Shown here: one piece after another, positions 20,355 through 29,888 of the stretch
How the letters are laid out: the number at the start of each line of letters is the position of its first letter
Position numbering within the stretch: the stretch's first letter is position 1
Source: Massilia sp. BSC265
GTDB taxonomy: Bacteria; Pseudomonadota; Gammaproteobacteria; Burkholderiales; Burkholderiaceae_D
DNA: 64,000 nt
NCBI RefSeq assembly: GCF_000740675.1
Contig: NZ_JPXI01000033.1
Location: forward strand, 599,346-663,345
Reading direction: 5' to 3'
The notes under the pieces: model-generated
The model's database searches: none
What the model was told of the DNA's origin: nothing
The model's input: only the letters and a program-made list of their open reading frames with translations
Made by a program: the position numbers and the translations under genes

Positions 20355-21998
20355 ATGCGCCAGCCAACCCTGACCAGCACCGCCAGCTTCCACGCCCTCG
20401 AGAACCACGCCCAAGACGCCGAAGACTGGCTGATGCGCGACCTGTTCGCCGCCGACCCGCAGCGTTTCGAGCGCATGTCCGTGGAAGCGGCGGGGCTCTT
20501 CCTAGACTATTCAAAAAATCGCCTCGACGGGCGCACGCTTGAACTGCTGGCGGCGCTTGCGCGCGAGCGTGGCGTGGAAGAGCGCCGCGACGCCATGTTC
20601 GCAGGTGAGCGCATCAACAACACCGAAAACCGCGCCGTCCTGCACACCGCCCTGCGCGCCCCGCGCGGCAACCAGCTGGTGGTCGACGGCCAGGACGTGA
20701 ACGCGGACGTCCACGCGGTGCTCGACCGCATCCGCAGCTTCACCGATGCCGTGCGCAGCGGCGAATGGCTGGGCCATACCGGCAAGCCGATCACCGACAT
20801 CGTCAACATCGGCATCGGCGGCTCGGACCTGGGCCCGAAGATGGTCGTGCTGGCCCTGCGCCACTACGCCCATCCGCGCCTGCGGATGCACTTCGTGTCG
20901 AACGTCGACGGCCACGACATGGATGCCGCCCTGTCCCAGGTGAATCCGGAAACCACGCTGTTCATCGTCGCCTCGAAGACCTTCACCACCGCCGAGACCA
21001 TGATGAACGCGCAGACCGCGCGCGCCTGGTTCCTGAACAATGCGCCGGAAGAGGCGCTGGCCAAGCACTTCGTCGCCGTCTCCACCAACACCGAGGCGAT
21101 CAAGGCCTTCGGCATCGATCCGAACAACATGTTCCCGTTCTGGGACTGGGTCGGCGGCCGCTACTCGGTATGGTCGGCAATCGGCCTGTCGGTCGCACTG
21201 GCGGTCGGCTTCGGCTACTTCTCCGACTTCCTGGGCGGCGCCCATGAGATGGACCAGCACTTCCGCACCGCCCCGGTCGAGCAGAACATGCCGATGCTGC
21301 TGGCCCTGGTGGGCTTCTGGAACCGCGAATTCCTCGACGCGCATTCGGTCACGATCGCGCCCTACCACCAGGACCTGAACCGCTTCCCGGCCTACCTGCA
21401 GCAGCTCGACATGGAGAGCAACGGCAAGTGCGTCACCCGCGACGGCGACCCGGTCGATACCCCGACCTGCCCGGCGATCTGGGGCGAGCCCGGCACCAAC
21501 GGCCAGCACGCCTACTTCCAGCTGCTGCACCAGGGCACCGACCCGACCCCGATCGACTTCATCGCGGCCCTGCGTCCCGCCCACGAGATGGAACACCACC
21601 ATACGGCCCTGCTGGCGAACTGCTTCGCCCAGTCGGAAGCCTTCATGAAGGGCAAGACCATCGACGAGGTGCGTGCGGACCTGCAGGCGCAGGGCCTGGC
21701 GCCGGACGAAGTCGAGCGCCTGGCGCCGCACAAGACCTTCCCGGGCAACCGCCCGAGCAACACCATCCTGATGGAACGCCTGACCCCGGCCACGCTGGGC
21801 GCCCTGATCGCCCTCTACGAACACAAAACCTTCGTGCAGGGCGTGATCTGGAACGTCAACAGTTTCGACCAGTGGGGCGTTGAGCTGGGCAAGGTGCTGG
21901 CGAAGAAGATCGAAGCCGAGCTGGCGGGCGAGCCGCAGCCGGCGAACCACGACAGCTCCACCAACGGCCTGATCGCCCGCGCCAAGGCCGCTTTCTAG
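20355..21998 (+). CDS. pgi: Glucose-6-phosphate isomerase
   Basis: Interconverts glucose 6-phosphate and fructose 6-phosphate. The 547 residues have the PGI signatures: [28 protein letters not shown], the active-site block [24 protein letters not shown], and the C-terminal [13 protein letters not shown]. In an organism using the Entner-Doudoroff route it mainly feeds fructose 6-phosphate back to glucose 6-phosphate for zwf. An SMP-30-type lactonase gene follows after 29 bp, probably co-transcribed. Confidence 0.96.
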   Translation: MRQPTLTSTASFHALENHAQDAEDWLMRDLFAADPQRFERMSVEAAGLFLDYSKNRLDGRTLELLAALARERGVEERRDAMFAGERINNTENRAVLHTALRAPRGNQLVVDGQDVNADVHAVLDRIRSFTDAVRSGEWLGHTGKPITDIVNIGIGGSDLGPKMVVLALRHYAHPRLRMHFVSNVDGHDMDAALSQVNPETTLFIVASKTFTTAETMMNAQTARAWFLNNAPEEALAKHFVAVSTNTEAIKAFGIDPNNMFPFWDWVGGRYSVWSAIGLSVALAVGFGYFSDFLGGAHEMDQHFRTAPVEQNMPMLLALVGFWNREFLDAHSVTIAPYHQDLNRFPAYLQQLDMESNGKCVTRDGDPVDTPTCPAIWGEPGTNGQHAYFQLLHQGTDPTPIDFIAALRPAHEMEHHHTALLANCFAQSEAFMKGKTIDEVRADLQAQGLAPDEVERLAPHKTFPGNRPSNTILMERLTPATLGALIALYEHKTFVQGVIWNVNSFDQWGVELGKVLAKKIEAELAGEPQPANHDSSTNGLIARAKAAF

Positions 21999-22027
21999 GC
22001 AAACCCGGAACCCAACCTGACACACAC

Positions 22028-22924
22028 ATGGCAAGCGATAAATTCGAAGTGGTGCACGACGCGCCGATGCTCGTCGGCGAAGCAGCAACCTGGCACGAGG
22101 TCGAGTCGGCGCTGTACTGGGTGGACATCAACGGCCACACGGTCAACCGCGTGCACCCGGCCAGCGGCAAGTTTTCGTACTGGAAGATGGGTTCGGAGCC
22201 CTCGGCCCTGGGCGTCGACGGCGACAACAACCTGATCGTGTCCCTGCGCTCCGGCCTGATCTGCCTGAACACGACCAGCGGCAAGGAAACGCCGATTGCC
22301 GATGCGCCCTACGATACGGCGATCGTCCGCTTCAACGACGGCCGGGTGGACCCGGCGGGCCGTTTCTGGGTCGGCACCATGTACGAGCCGCGCGACAAGC
22401 CGGCGGCCGAGATGTACGTGCTCGAGCACGGCCAGCTGCGCCGCGCCTGGGCGGGCGGCATGACCAACTCGAACGGCCTGGCCTGGAGCCTGGACGGCCG
22501 CACGATGTTCCATGCCGATACGACCACGCACCGGATCGACTGCTACGACTATGACCCGGCCACTGGGGAACACTCCAACCAGCGCAATCTGTTGACCTTC
22601 CCGCTAGATAAGTCGGCCGCGGATTACGGCGGCCGGCCGGACGGGGCCACGGTCGACAGCGAAGGCGCTTACTGGGTGGCGATGTTCGAAGGGGGGCGCG
22701 TGCTGCGCATCTCGCCGTCGGGCGAGATCCTGCGCGAGATCGCGCTGCCGGTGCGCTGCCCGACCTCGGTGGCCTTCGGCGGACCGGACCTGCGCACGCT
22801 GTACATCACCAGCGCCAGCCATGGGCGTTCGCTTGAAGAGCTGGCGCGCTATCCGCTCAGCGGCAAGGTGCTGTCGATCCGTGTCGATGTCGCGGGGCGC
22901 GAAGAGCCGGAATATCGTCCGTAG
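22028..22924 (+). CDS. SMP-30/gluconolactonase family lactonase
   Basis: A 298-residue six-bladed beta-propeller lactonase. The expected metal-site residues are visible: Glu in VGEAATWHE, Asn in FNDGRVDPAGRFWVGTM, Asn in MTNSNGLAWS and Asp in GRPDGATVDSEGAYW. The family hydrolyses sugar lactones. Its position directly after pgi, inside a cluster with zwf, edd and eda but without a recognisable pgl, suggests it hydrolyses 6-phosphogluconolactone or gluconolactone. Its TAG stop lies within the first bases of a REPIN-like repeat (GTAGGG), so the repeat defines its C-terminus. The substrate is inferred from context. Confidence 0.85.
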   Translation: MASDKFEVVHDAPMLVGEAATWHEVESALYWVDINGHTVNRVHPASGKFSYWKMGSEPSALGVDGDNNLIVSLRSGLICLNTTSGKETPIADAPYDTAIVRFNDGRVDPAGRFWVGTMYEPRDKPAAEMYVLEHGQLRRAWAGGMTNSNGLAWSLDGRTMFHADTTTHRIDCYDYDPATGEHSNQRNLLTFPLDKSAADYGGRPDGATVDSEGAYWVAMFEGGRVLRISPSGEILREIALPVRCPTSVAFGGPDLRTLYITSASHGRSLEELARYPLSGKVLSIRVDVAGREEPEYRP

Positions 22925-23029
22925 GGTGGGCGGCTTCGCCGCCCACGCGGTGACAGTTTGGATATGATCAGCCGCACAGGCTACAGTGCCGTGATTTGAC
23001 CGCGTGGGCGGGAGACCCGCCCACCCTAC
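22921..23029. repeat. REPIN-like palindromic repeat, copy 3
   Basis: A 109 bp element with hairpin arms GGGCGGC/GCCGCCC and GGGCGGG/CCCGCCC. It provides the stop codon of the lactonase gene (TAG at 22922). The interior contains GTGACAGTT after the left arm and GTGATTTGAC before the right arm, which also appear in the copy at 51467. This shows that the inner spacer belongs to the element. Confidence 0.85.
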
Positions 23030-23082
23030 GGCATTCAACGCCGCGTGATCTCCCGCACCTTCGCCATGAAGTCCACCAGTCC

Positions 23083-23191
23083 GTAGGGTGGGCGGCTTCG
23101 CCGCCCACGCGGTGACAGTTTGGATATGATCAGCCGCACAGGCTACAGTGCCGTGATTTGACCGCGTGGGCGGGAGACCCGCCCACCCTAC
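23083..23191. repeat. REPIN-like palindromic repeat, copy 4 (tandem duplicate of copy 3)
   Basis: Identical base for base to the copy starting at 22921. It ends 5 bp before the stop codon of the leftward histidine kinase gene, so the kinase transcript ends against this hairpin. Confidence 0.85.
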
Positions 23192-23196
23192 GGCAT

Positions 23197-25725
23197 TCAA
23201 CGCCGCGTGATCTCCCGCACCTTCGCCATGAAGTCCACCAGCGCGAACGGCTTGATCATCAGGTGCATTCCCTCCAGCCCCTCCTCCGGCGGCGCCGACT
23301 CGGCATAGCCGGTAATCAGGAGCACCGTCGTCTCCGGGTCATCCGCCAGCGCCGCCTCGGCCAGCTGGCGTCCGTTCATCCCGCCCGGCAGCCCGATGTC
23401 CGTCACCAGCAGGTCGACGTGGTCGATGTGGCGCAGCTTGGCCAGCGCGGTGCTGGCATCGCCCGCCTCGAAGATCGTGTGGCCGGCCTCGCGCAGCACC
23501 TCGGACAGGACTTCCCGCAGCGATGCTTCGTCGTCCACCAGCATGATGGTCAGCTCGCGCTGGGCACCTCCCTCGTCCGGCACCGCGACCTTCACGCGCG
23601 GCTCGGGCATCTCGCCGGTGAAGCGCTCCAGGTCGATGTGCACTGCCGTGCCCTCGCCCGGTCTTGAGGCGATGCTCACGTGCCCGTTGCTCTGCTTGAC
23701 GAAGCCGAACACCATCGACAGCCCCAGTCCCGTCCCCTGCCCGATCGGCTTGGTGGTGAAGAAGGGCTCGAAGGCGCGTGCGGCGGTCTGCTGGTCCATG
23801 CCGCTGCCGTTGTCGATCACGCTGATGCGCACGTGGCCGTTCGACGCCAGGCCGGAAGCTTGCACCCGATTGTCCGGTTCCAGGTCGATCGTGCAAATCT
23901 GGAGCCGGCCGCCCTTCGGCATCGCATCGCGCGCATTGATGGCCAGGTTGAGGATCGCGTTCTCGAGCTGGTGCGGGTCGCAGTGGGTCACCCGCCAGCG
24001 GCTGTCGAGCAGGAAGTCGACGTCGATGCCCGGTCCGACGGTACGCGTGACCAGCTCGGCCATCGAGGCGACCAGGTCGTTGACGTCGGTCGGCCTGGGC
24101 TCGAGGGTCTGGCGGCGCGCGAAGGCCAGCAGGCGGTGGGTGAGCGTGGCCGCGCGCTGGGCGGCCTGCTGGGCGCCGTCCAGGTAGCGCGGCAGCTGCG
24201 CCACGCGGCCGGCGTTGAAGTGGAAACGTCCCAGCTCGAGGTTGCCGACCACCCCGGCCAGCATGTTGTTGAAGTCGTGCGCCAGGCCGCCGGTAAGCTG
24301 GCCGATGGCTTCCATCTTCTGTGCCTGGCGCAGGGCTTCCTCGGCCTGGCGCAGCGCTTCCTGACCCTGCTTTTCCTCGGTGACGTCACGTCCCGCCATG
24401 AACAGCAGGCGGCCCTGCGGCACCACGGTCCAGGACAGCCAGCGGTAGCTGCCGTCGCGATGGCGGCTGCGGATTTCATAGCGGGTGACGGTCTTGCCGG
24501 CTGCCAGTTGTGCAATGACGCCTGCCAGCTCCTCGAGCTGGTCGGGGTGGGCGAACTCGGCAAACGGCGTGGTCTGCAACTCCTGCTCGGTCCAGCCCAG
24601 CGCTTCCGTCATCGCCGGATTGCAGCTGACAAAGTAGCCGTCGATCGACGCGACTGCCAGGATCTCCTGCGCCATGTCCCACAGCCGGTCGCGCTCGGCA
24701 GTCCGCTCTCCCAGCAGCGTCTCCAGCTGCCTGTTGGCCTCGCGCAGCGATGCTTCCGCCCTCGCGCGCTCGACCGCGTTCCAGACGCGCTCCGCCACGT
24801 CTTCCACGAGCTCGACTTCGTAAGGCGTCCAGGCGCGAGGCTCATGGTGGTTGACGACCAGGATGCTGGTCAGGCGACCTCCGCGCAGCACCGGCACGCT
24901 GATCTCGGCACGCGTATCCACGGCAAGGAAGCTGGCGACAGTGGACGGCTCCGACCGGCCCAGCTCGGCCGGGATGTCGGCATGGATGCTGGTCCTGCCC
25001 GAGCGCAGGTGCTCGAATACCTGGGTACCGAACTCGGTCGTCCTGAACGGCCCGATCAGCTCGGCCATCGGCACGGCCGTATAGTTGGTATGGAAGAAAC
25101 CGCGCTCGCCATCGTCGGCGATTTCGCCGAACAGCACGCGTCCAACGTCCAGCTCCTGACCCAGCAACTGGCTGGCGCGCCGCATCACTTCGCGGGTATC
25201 CGATTGGCCGCGCAGCTGGTCCGCCATTGCCACCTGGAAAGCCAGCCGGCGCTCGGTGGTGACGCGGCGTGTCGTGTCCGTCCCCATGCCGTACAGCCCG
25301 ACGATGCGGCCGTCATCGGCATAGATAGGCGAATACGAAAACGTGAACCAGGTCTGCTCGTGGCGACCGTTCCTGAACATCACGAGCGGCATGTCCTCGA
25401 TGTAGATGGATTCGCCCGCAAGTGCCCGGGCAATGAGCGGTTCGAGCTGTGGCCACAGCTCGGGCCAGACTTCGCTGAACGGCCGGCCGAGTGCGGACGG
25501 GTGTTTGTCCTGCAAGAACTCCACATAAGGCTGGTTGTACAGCAGGCCCAGCTCGGGTCCCCAGAACACGAACATGGCATGCCTGGCATCCAGCATCAGG
25601 CGCACCACGGTACGGATCGCCGGCGGCCAGGTGTCCGGTGCGCCCAGCACCGACGACTCCCAGTCGTGCTGGTGCAGGCGGGTGCGCAGTTCGTCGGACC
25701 ACGTGGACAGGGGAGTAGAAAACAT
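23197..25725 (-). CDS. Hybrid sensor histidine kinase with GAF, PAS and receiver domains
   Basis: An 842-residue cytoplasmic hybrid kinase without clear transmembrane helices. In order: an N-terminal PAS-like domain (about 30-160, with MFVFWGPELGLLYNQPY), a GAF domain (about 175-340), a PAS/PAC domain (about 345-460), a HisKA with H-box GGLAHDFNNML (phospho-acceptor His483), an HATPase with NLAINARDAM and GTGLGLSMV, and a C-terminal receiver (LVDDEASLRE, acceptor Asp in VTDIGLPG, and IKPF). The HDFNN-type H-box places it with kinases whose output is often the attached receiver. I chose the ATG at 25725; upstream codons in frame run through the zwf operator region. The signal is unknown. It is divergent from zwf. 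Confidence 0.88.
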   Translation of the reverse strand: MFSTPLSTWSDELRTRLHQHDWESSVLGAPDTWPPAIRTVVRLMLDARHAMFVFWGPELGLLYNQPYVEFLQDKHPSALGRPFSEVWPELWPQLEPLIARALAGESIYIEDMPLVMFRNGRHEQTWFTFSYSPIYADDGRIVGLYGMGTDTTRRVTTERRLAFQVAMADQLRGQSDTREVMRRASQLLGQELDVGRVLFGEIADDGERGFFHTNYTAVPMAELIGPFRTTEFGTQVFEHLRSGRTSIHADIPAELGRSEPSTVASFLAVDTRAEISVPVLRGGRLTSILVVNHHEPRAWTPYEVELVEDVAERVWNAVERARAEASLREANRQLETLLGERTAERDRLWDMAQEILAVASIDGYFVSCNPAMTEALGWTEQELQTTPFAEFAHPDQLEELAGVIAQLAAGKTVTRYEIRSRHRDGSYRWLSWTVVPQGRLLFMAGRDVTEEKQGQEALRQAEEALRQAQKMEAIGQLTGGLAHDFNNMLAGVVGNLELGRFHFNAGRVAQLPRYLDGAQQAAQRAATLTHRLLAFARRQTLEPRPTDVNDLVASMAELVTRTVGPGIDVDFLLDSRWRVTHCDPHQLENAILNLAINARDAMPKGGRLQICTIDLEPDNRVQASGLASNGHVRISVIDNGSGMDQQTAARAFEPFFTTKPIGQGTGLGLSMVFGFVKQSNGHVSIASRPGEGTAVHIDLERFTGEMPEPRVKVAVPDEGGAQRELTIMLVDDEASLREVLSEVLREAGHTIFEAGDASTALAKLRHIDHVDLLVTDIGLPGGMNGRQLAEAALADDPETTVLLITGYAESAPPEEGLEGMHLMIKPFALVDFMAKVREITRR

Positions 25726-25883
25726 CTGAACTTTCTGAAATAGACTGGCCAGCCGAAGCAGCCTGACAAGTGCTTTTGTGACATTGTAACGTCGCTCCCT
25801 GAGATCGGCGGTTTCACCAGGGCGGCGCAGCGCCCGCTTCGCCCCGGATGTGGCAACATGGCGCAAGCCATGGCAGGGCTTGC

Positions 25884-25899
25884 GTAGTAAATTTACTTG
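25884..25899. promoter_or_regulatory. HexR-like operator 1 upstream of zwf
   Basis: GTAGTAAATTTACTTG contains the perfect dyad AGTAAATTTACT. It lies 32 bp, about three helical turns, centre to centre from operator 2, an arrangement suited to cooperative binding on one DNA face. HexR operators with this AT-rich core are known from Proteobacteria. Confidence 0.75.
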
Positions 25900-25914
25900 C
25901 AAGGTCAATATTTA

Positions 25915-25930
25915 TGTAGTAAATTTACAA
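25915..25930. promoter_or_regulatory. HexR-like operator 2 upstream of zwf
   Basis: TGTAGTAAATTTACAA, with the perfect GTAAATTTAC core, lies 36 bp before the zwf ATG. Its first 14 bases match the pgi operator with one difference. The site is well placed to repress zwf-hexR transcription. Confidence 0.78.
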
Positions 25931-25966
25931 TCGCGCTCTAATCCCTTTTTTGCACCGATACAGACT

Positions 25967-27439
25967 ATGGCCCTTTCCGATTTCGACCTCGTTTTCTTTG
26001 GCGGCAGCGGCGACCTTGCGATGCGCAAGCTGCTCCCCGCGATGTACGCGCGCGACGTCTGCAACGACCTGCCCGACACGGCCCGCATCATCTGCGTGGG
26101 CCGCGACGAATCCACGCAGGAAGACTTCCTCCAGTTCATCGAGAAGAACTCGAAGCCGCACATCAAGGAAACGCCGCTCGATGAAACCTGGGCCAGGTTC
26201 CTCAAGCGCATCGTCTACGTGTCGCTGAACGCCACCGACGTGTCCACCTTCGGGCCGCTGGTCGAGGCGCTGCGCAAGGACGATGCGCTGACCCGCGTGT
26301 ACTATCTCGCGACTCCGCCGCATTTGTTCGCGACCATCTGCGACAACCTGGCGGAAACGAAGCTGGTGTCGCCGAACTCGCGCGTGGTACTGGAAAAGCC
26401 GCTGGGCCGCGACCTGGCCTCCGCCAAGCAGATCAACCTCGACGTCGGCAAGGTCTTTGCCGAATCGCAGATCTACCGGATCGACCACTACCTGGGCAAG
26501 GAGACCGTGCAGAACCTGCTGGCCCTGCGCTTCGGGAACATCCTGTTCGAGCCGCTGTGGCGCCGCGAGTGGATCTCGGACGTGCAGATCACCATCGCCG
26601 AGAAGATCGGCGTGGGCAACCGCCTCGGCTACTACGACACCTCGGGCGCGCTGCGCGACATGCTGCAGAACCACCTGCTGCAGTTGCTGTGCATCGTCGC
26701 CATGGAGCCGCCCACTTCGATCGCACCGGACGCCGTGCGTGACGCCAAACTGCAGGTGCTGCGCTCGCTGAAGCGCTTCACCCCGACCACGCTGGCGCAG
26801 AACATCGTGCGCGGCCAGTACCGTTCCGGCCACATCGACGGCCAGGCGGTGCCGGGCTACCGCGACGAGCCGGGCGCGCCGAAAGGGTCGAAGACCGAAA
26901 CTTTTGTCGCCATGAAGGCCGAGATCGACACCTGGCGCTGGGCCGGCGTGCCCTTCTACCTGCGCACCGGCAAGCGCATGGCCGACCGCCTGGCCGAGAT
27001 CGTGGTGCGCTTCAAGCAGATCCCACATTCGATCTTCAACCAGCCGAACTCGAGCTTCCAGCCGAACAGCCTGGTGATCCGCCTGCAGCCGGACGAGGGC
27101 CTGTCGATGAACCTGATGGCCAAGACGCCGGGCGACTCGATGCGCCTGAAGCAGGCCGAGCTCGAACTCGATTTCCGCGAGCAGTTCACCAGCCCGCGCA
27201 TGGAAGCCTACGAGCGCCTGCTGGTCGACGTGCTGCGCGGCCAACTGACCCTGTTCATGCGCGGCGACGAACTGGAAGCGGCCTGGGAATGGGTCGAACC
27301 GATCCTCACGCACTGGGAACAGGACGACACCACGCCGGTGCCCTACACCTCGGGCACCTGGGGCCCGGCCGCTTCGAGCGCGCTGATCGGCCGCGATGGG
27401 CTGCAGTGGCGCGAAGAAGTGCTGCCGGAAGACGACTGA
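25967..27439 (+). CDS. zwf: Glucose-6-phosphate 1-dehydrogenase
   Basis: Oxidises glucose 6-phosphate to 6-phosphogluconolactone with NAD(P)+. The 490 residues begin with the dinucleotide-binding FGGSGDLAMRKLLPA (residues 11-25). The active-site block RIDHYLGKE lies at 171-179, with Asp173 and His174. The conserved LRFGN and RTGKRM segments follow. The ATG at 25967 is preferred because it opens directly into the Rossmann fold; the in-frame upstream ATG lies before the operators. hexR follows after 20 bp. Confidence 0.96.
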   Translation: MALSDFDLVFFGGSGDLAMRKLLPAMYARDVCNDLPDTARIICVGRDESTQEDFLQFIEKNSKPHIKETPLDETWARFLKRIVYVSLNATDVSTFGPLVEALRKDDALTRVYYLATPPHLFATICDNLAETKLVSPNSRVVLEKPLGRDLASAKQINLDVGKVFAESQIYRIDHYLGKETVQNLLALRFGNILFEPLWRREWISDVQITIAEKIGVGNRLGYYDTSGALRDMLQNHLLQLLCIVAMEPPTSIAPDAVRDAKLQVLRSLKRFTPTTLAQNIVRGQYRSGHIDGQAVPGYRDEPGAPKGSKTETFVAMKAEIDTWRWAGVPFYLRTGKRMADRLAEIVVRFKQIPHSIFNQPNSSFQPNSLVIRLQPDEGLSMNLMAKTPGDSMRLKQAELELDFREQFTSPRMEAYERLLVDVLRGQLTLFMRGDELEAAWEWVEPILTHWEQDDTTPVPYTSGTWGPAASSALIGRDGLQWREEVLPEDD

Positions 27440-27459
27440 TCCACGACGCACCGACGATC

Positions 27460-28314
27460 ATGCTGCTCGATTCCATCCGCACCCAGCTCGACTCGCTCTC
27501 GAAATCCGAGCGCAAGGTGGCGCTCGCCGTGCTGGCCGCGCCATCCGTCACGGTGAGCCAGAACATCACGGCGCTGGCCAAGAGCGCCCAGGTGTCGGAA
27601 CCGACCGTGGTGCGCTTCTGCCGCACCCTCGGCTACGACGGCTGGCACGAGTTCAAGCTCAAGCTGGCCCAGGGCCTGGCGCTGGCGCTGCCGGGGGCGA
27701 ACGAGCAGCCGGCGCCGGACGACCTGGCGGCGGACCTCGTGAACAAGATCTGCAGCCGCTCGATCAACACCCTGCTCGACCTGCGCAACAACCTGAAACC
27801 GGAACTGGTCCAGAAGGCGCTCGACATCCTGTCTCGCGCCAACAAGATCGAGTTCTACGGCCAGGGCTCCTCCGGCTTTGTGGCGGCCGACGCCCAGCAC
27901 AAGTTCTTCCGCTCGGGCGTGCCGACGGTGGCGTATACCGACCCGGCGATCCACTCGATCGCAGCGGCCCTGCTACGCCAGGGCGATGCGGTCGTGGCGA
28001 TTTCGCAGCGCGGCAACAATCCGGCGCTGACCCGCTCGGCCAAGCTGGCGCGGCGCGGCGGGGCCGACGTCATCGTGCTGGCCCCCTCGGGCACACCGCT
28101 GGCGGAGATCGCGACCCTGTTCATCCCGATCGACCTGGTGTTCGCGATCGACCCGTACACGCCGATCTCGGCGCGCCTGGCCTACCTGGTCGTGATCGAC
28201 GTGCTGGCCGTGGGCCTGGCCCTGCAGCGCGGGCCGGAGTTCCGCAAGAAGATGCAGAACGCGCAGAGGGCCCTGCAGGAATTCGACATGCAGTTCGATT
28301 CCTTCATCGGCTGA
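27460..28314 (+). CDS. hexR: HexR-type transcriptional regulator (RpiR family)
   Basis: A 284-residue repressor. An N-terminal RpiR-type helix-turn-helix (residues about 1-77, with NITALAKSAQVSEPTVVRFCR) is followed by a SIS sugar-phosphate-binding domain (about 120-255, with FYGQGSSGFVAADAQHKF and AISQRGNNPALT). In Proteobacteria, HexR represses zwf, edd-eda and related genes and is released by KDPG. It is co-transcribed with zwf here. The GTAAATTTAC operators before zwf and pgi, and the weaker ones before edd, fit this role. Confidence 0.92.
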   Translation: MLLDSIRTQLDSLSKSERKVALAVLAAPSVTVSQNITALAKSAQVSEPTVVRFCRTLGYDGWHEFKLKLAQGLALALPGANEQPAPDDLAADLVNKICSRSINTLLDLRNNLKPELVQKALDILSRANKIEFYGQGSSGFVAADAQHKFFRSGVPTVAYTDPAIHSIAAALLRQGDAVVAISQRGNNPALTRSAKLARRGGADVIVLAPSGTPLAEIATLFIPIDLVFAIDPYTPISARLAYLVVIDVLAVGLALQRGPEFRKKMQNAQRALQEFDMQFDSFIG

Positions 28315-28401
28315 CGTTCGGCCAGGCAGCGGCCGAGCGAGCGACGCCAACCAGTGGCAGGTGTAAAATACCGGGTTTCGACAGTCACCCGGTTCCCTGC
28401 C

Positions 28402-28902
28402 ATGCACATCAATCCCGAACGCAGCTCCCGTCCCGACTACGCCCTGCTGGAGCGCCAGGTCGAGAGCGTCCTCGAAGGCGAGCGCAATCTCATGACGAAT
28501 GCGGCGCAGTTCTCCGCCCTCGTCTACGACACCCTGGCCGACCTGAACTGGGCCGGCTTCTACTTCACCGTTCCGGCCCGCAAGGGCGACGGCCAGGACC
28601 TGCTGGTCGGCCCCTTCCAGGGCAAGCCGGCCTGCGCCCGCATTCCTTTCGGCCGCGGCGTCTGCGGCACGGTCGCCGTCGAGCGCAAGACCATCGTCGT
28701 GCCGGACGTGCACGCCTTCCCGGGCCACATCGCCTGCGATTCGGCGTCGAACTCGGAAATCGTGATCCCGCTGATCAAGGATGGCGAGGTGGTGGGCGTA
28801 TTCGACATCGACAGCCCGCTACTCAACCGTTTCTCCGAAGAAGACCGTGAAGGGCTGGAGCGCATGCTCGCCGCCTTCATGGACGGCACCGATTTCTCCT
28901 GA
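28402..28902 (+). CDS. Free methionine-(R)-sulfoxide reductase (fRMsr, GAF fold)
   Basis: Reduces free methionine-R-sulfoxide to methionine. The 166-residue GAF protein carries all three redox cysteines of the YebR-type enzymes: Cys78 ([12 protein letters not shown]), Cys88 (GVCGTV) and Cys112 ([12 protein letters not shown]). The start MHINPERS at 28402 matches family length; an upstream in-frame ATG is unlikely. It stands between hexR and the transaldolase gene on the same strand. A -10-like TAAAAT at 28364 may start transcription here. Confidence 0.9.
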   Translation: MHINPERSSRPDYALLERQVESVLEGERNLMTNAAQFSALVYDTLADLNWAGFYFTVPARKGDGQDLLVGPFQGKPACARIPFGRGVCGTVAVERKTIVVPDVHAFPGHIACDSASNSEIVIPLIKDGEVVGVFDIDSPLLNRFSEEDREGLERMLAAFMDGTDFS

Positions 28903-28924
28903 TTTTTCTACTTTGGCCCCCACC

Positions 28925-29857
28925 ATGAACCAACTCGAACAACTCAAGCAGTACACCACCGTCGTCGCCGACACCGGCGACTTCCAGTCGATCAAGGCCT
29001 ACGCCCCGCAGGATGCGACCACCAACCCGTCGCTGATCCTGAAGGCCGTGCAGAAGCCGGAATACCGCCCGCTGCTGGAAAAGGCCGTTGCCGACGCCAA
29101 CGGCGCATCGATCGACGCCATCGTCGACAGCCTCCTGATCGCCTTCGGCGTCGAGATCCTGAAGTACGTGCCGGGCCGCGTCTCGACCGAGATCGATGCC
29201 GCCCTGTCCTTCGACACCGAAGCCACCGTCGCCAAGGGCCGCGAGCTGATCGCCCTGTACGAAAAGGCCGGCGTATCGCGCGAACGCGTGCTGATCAAGA
29301 TCGCCTCGACCTGGGAAGGCATCCGCGCCGCCGAGATCCTGGAAAAGGAAGGCATCCACTGCAACCTGACCCTGCTGTTCTCGCTGTGCCAGGCCGTCGC
29401 CTGCGCCGAAGCCGGCGTCAAGCTGATCTCGCCGTTCGTGGGCCGCATCTACGACTGGTACAAGAAGTCGACCGGCCTTGAATACCAAGGCGCCGACGAT
29501 CCGGGCGTGCAGTCGGTCAAGCGCATCTACCAGTACTATCGCAAGTTCGGCTACGACACCGAAGTGATGGGCGCGAGCTTCCGCAACACCTCGCAGATCC
29601 TGGAGCTGAGCGGTTGCGACCTCCTGACCATCTCGCCGGACCTGCTGCAGAAACTGGCCGATACCGATGCGCCGGTGGAACGCAAGCTGGTGGCGGACGC
29701 CAACGCCGACATCGAGAAGATCGCGATCGACGAGAAGAGCTTCCGCTTCATGCTGAACGAAGACGCGATGGCGACCGAGAAGCTGGCGGAAGGCATCCGC
29801 GCCTTCGTGGTCGACTCGATCAAGCTGAAGAAGATGATCGAAGAACTGATGAAGTAA
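28925..29857 (+). CDS. tal: Transaldolase
   Basis: Transfers a dihydroxyacetone unit between sugar phosphates in the non-oxidative pentose phosphate pathway. The 310 residues match the long TalB-type enzymes. Landmarks are [14 protein letters not shown] (with the catalytic Asp), the Schiff-base Lys125 in [30 protein letters not shown], and [12 protein letters not shown]. The ATG at 28925 gives [10 protein letters not shown], the usual N-terminus. A strong terminator follows 4 bp after the stop. Confidence 0.96.
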   Translation: MNQLEQLKQYTTVVADTGDFQSIKAYAPQDATTNPSLILKAVQKPEYRPLLEKAVADANGASIDAIVDSLLIAFGVEILKYVPGRVSTEIDAALSFDTEATVAKGRELIALYEKAGVSRERVLIKIASTWEGIRAAEILEKEGIHCNLTLLFSLCQAVACAEAGVKLISPFVGRIYDWYKKSTGLEYQGADDPGVQSVKRIYQYYRKFGYDTEVMGASFRNTSQILELSGCDLLTISPDLLQKLADTDAPVERKLVADANADIEKIAIDEKSFRFMLNEDAMATEKLAEGIRAFVVDSIKLKKMIEELMK

Positions 29858-29861
29858 AAAC

Positions 29862-29888
29862 AAAACGCGCTTTCAAAGCGCGTTTTTT
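29862..29888 (+). terminator. Rho-independent terminator of the transaldolase gene
   Basis: ACGCGCTTT and AAAGCGCGT form a self-complementary stem followed by TTTTTT. It lies directly after the transaldolase stop and abuts a REPIN-like repeat. Confidence 0.88.

Larger units (their letters stand above)
22917..23241. repeat. Perfect 162 bp tandem duplication including a REPIN and a gene 3' end
   Basis: The bases from 22917 to 23079 are repeated exactly from 23079 to 23241, with a period of 162 bp. Each unit holds one REPIN-like element plus about 45 bp corresponding to the last codons and stop of the histidine kinase gene. The functional kinase end is in the right-hand unit; the left-hand copy (about 23035-23079) is a non-functional fragment. 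Recent unequal exchange, replication slippage or an assembly artefact are the possible origins. Confidence 0.9.

Noticed and set aside
22917..23241. CRISPR-like repeat structure
   Set aside because: There are only two long units in direct tandem with no variable spacers and no cas genes. It is a tandem duplication of a palindromic repeat.
25726..25908. Longer N-terminus for the GAF/PAS hybrid kinase
   Set aside because: The extra codons run through the zwf operator region and have no domain similarity. The ATG at 25725 opens directly into the conserved part.
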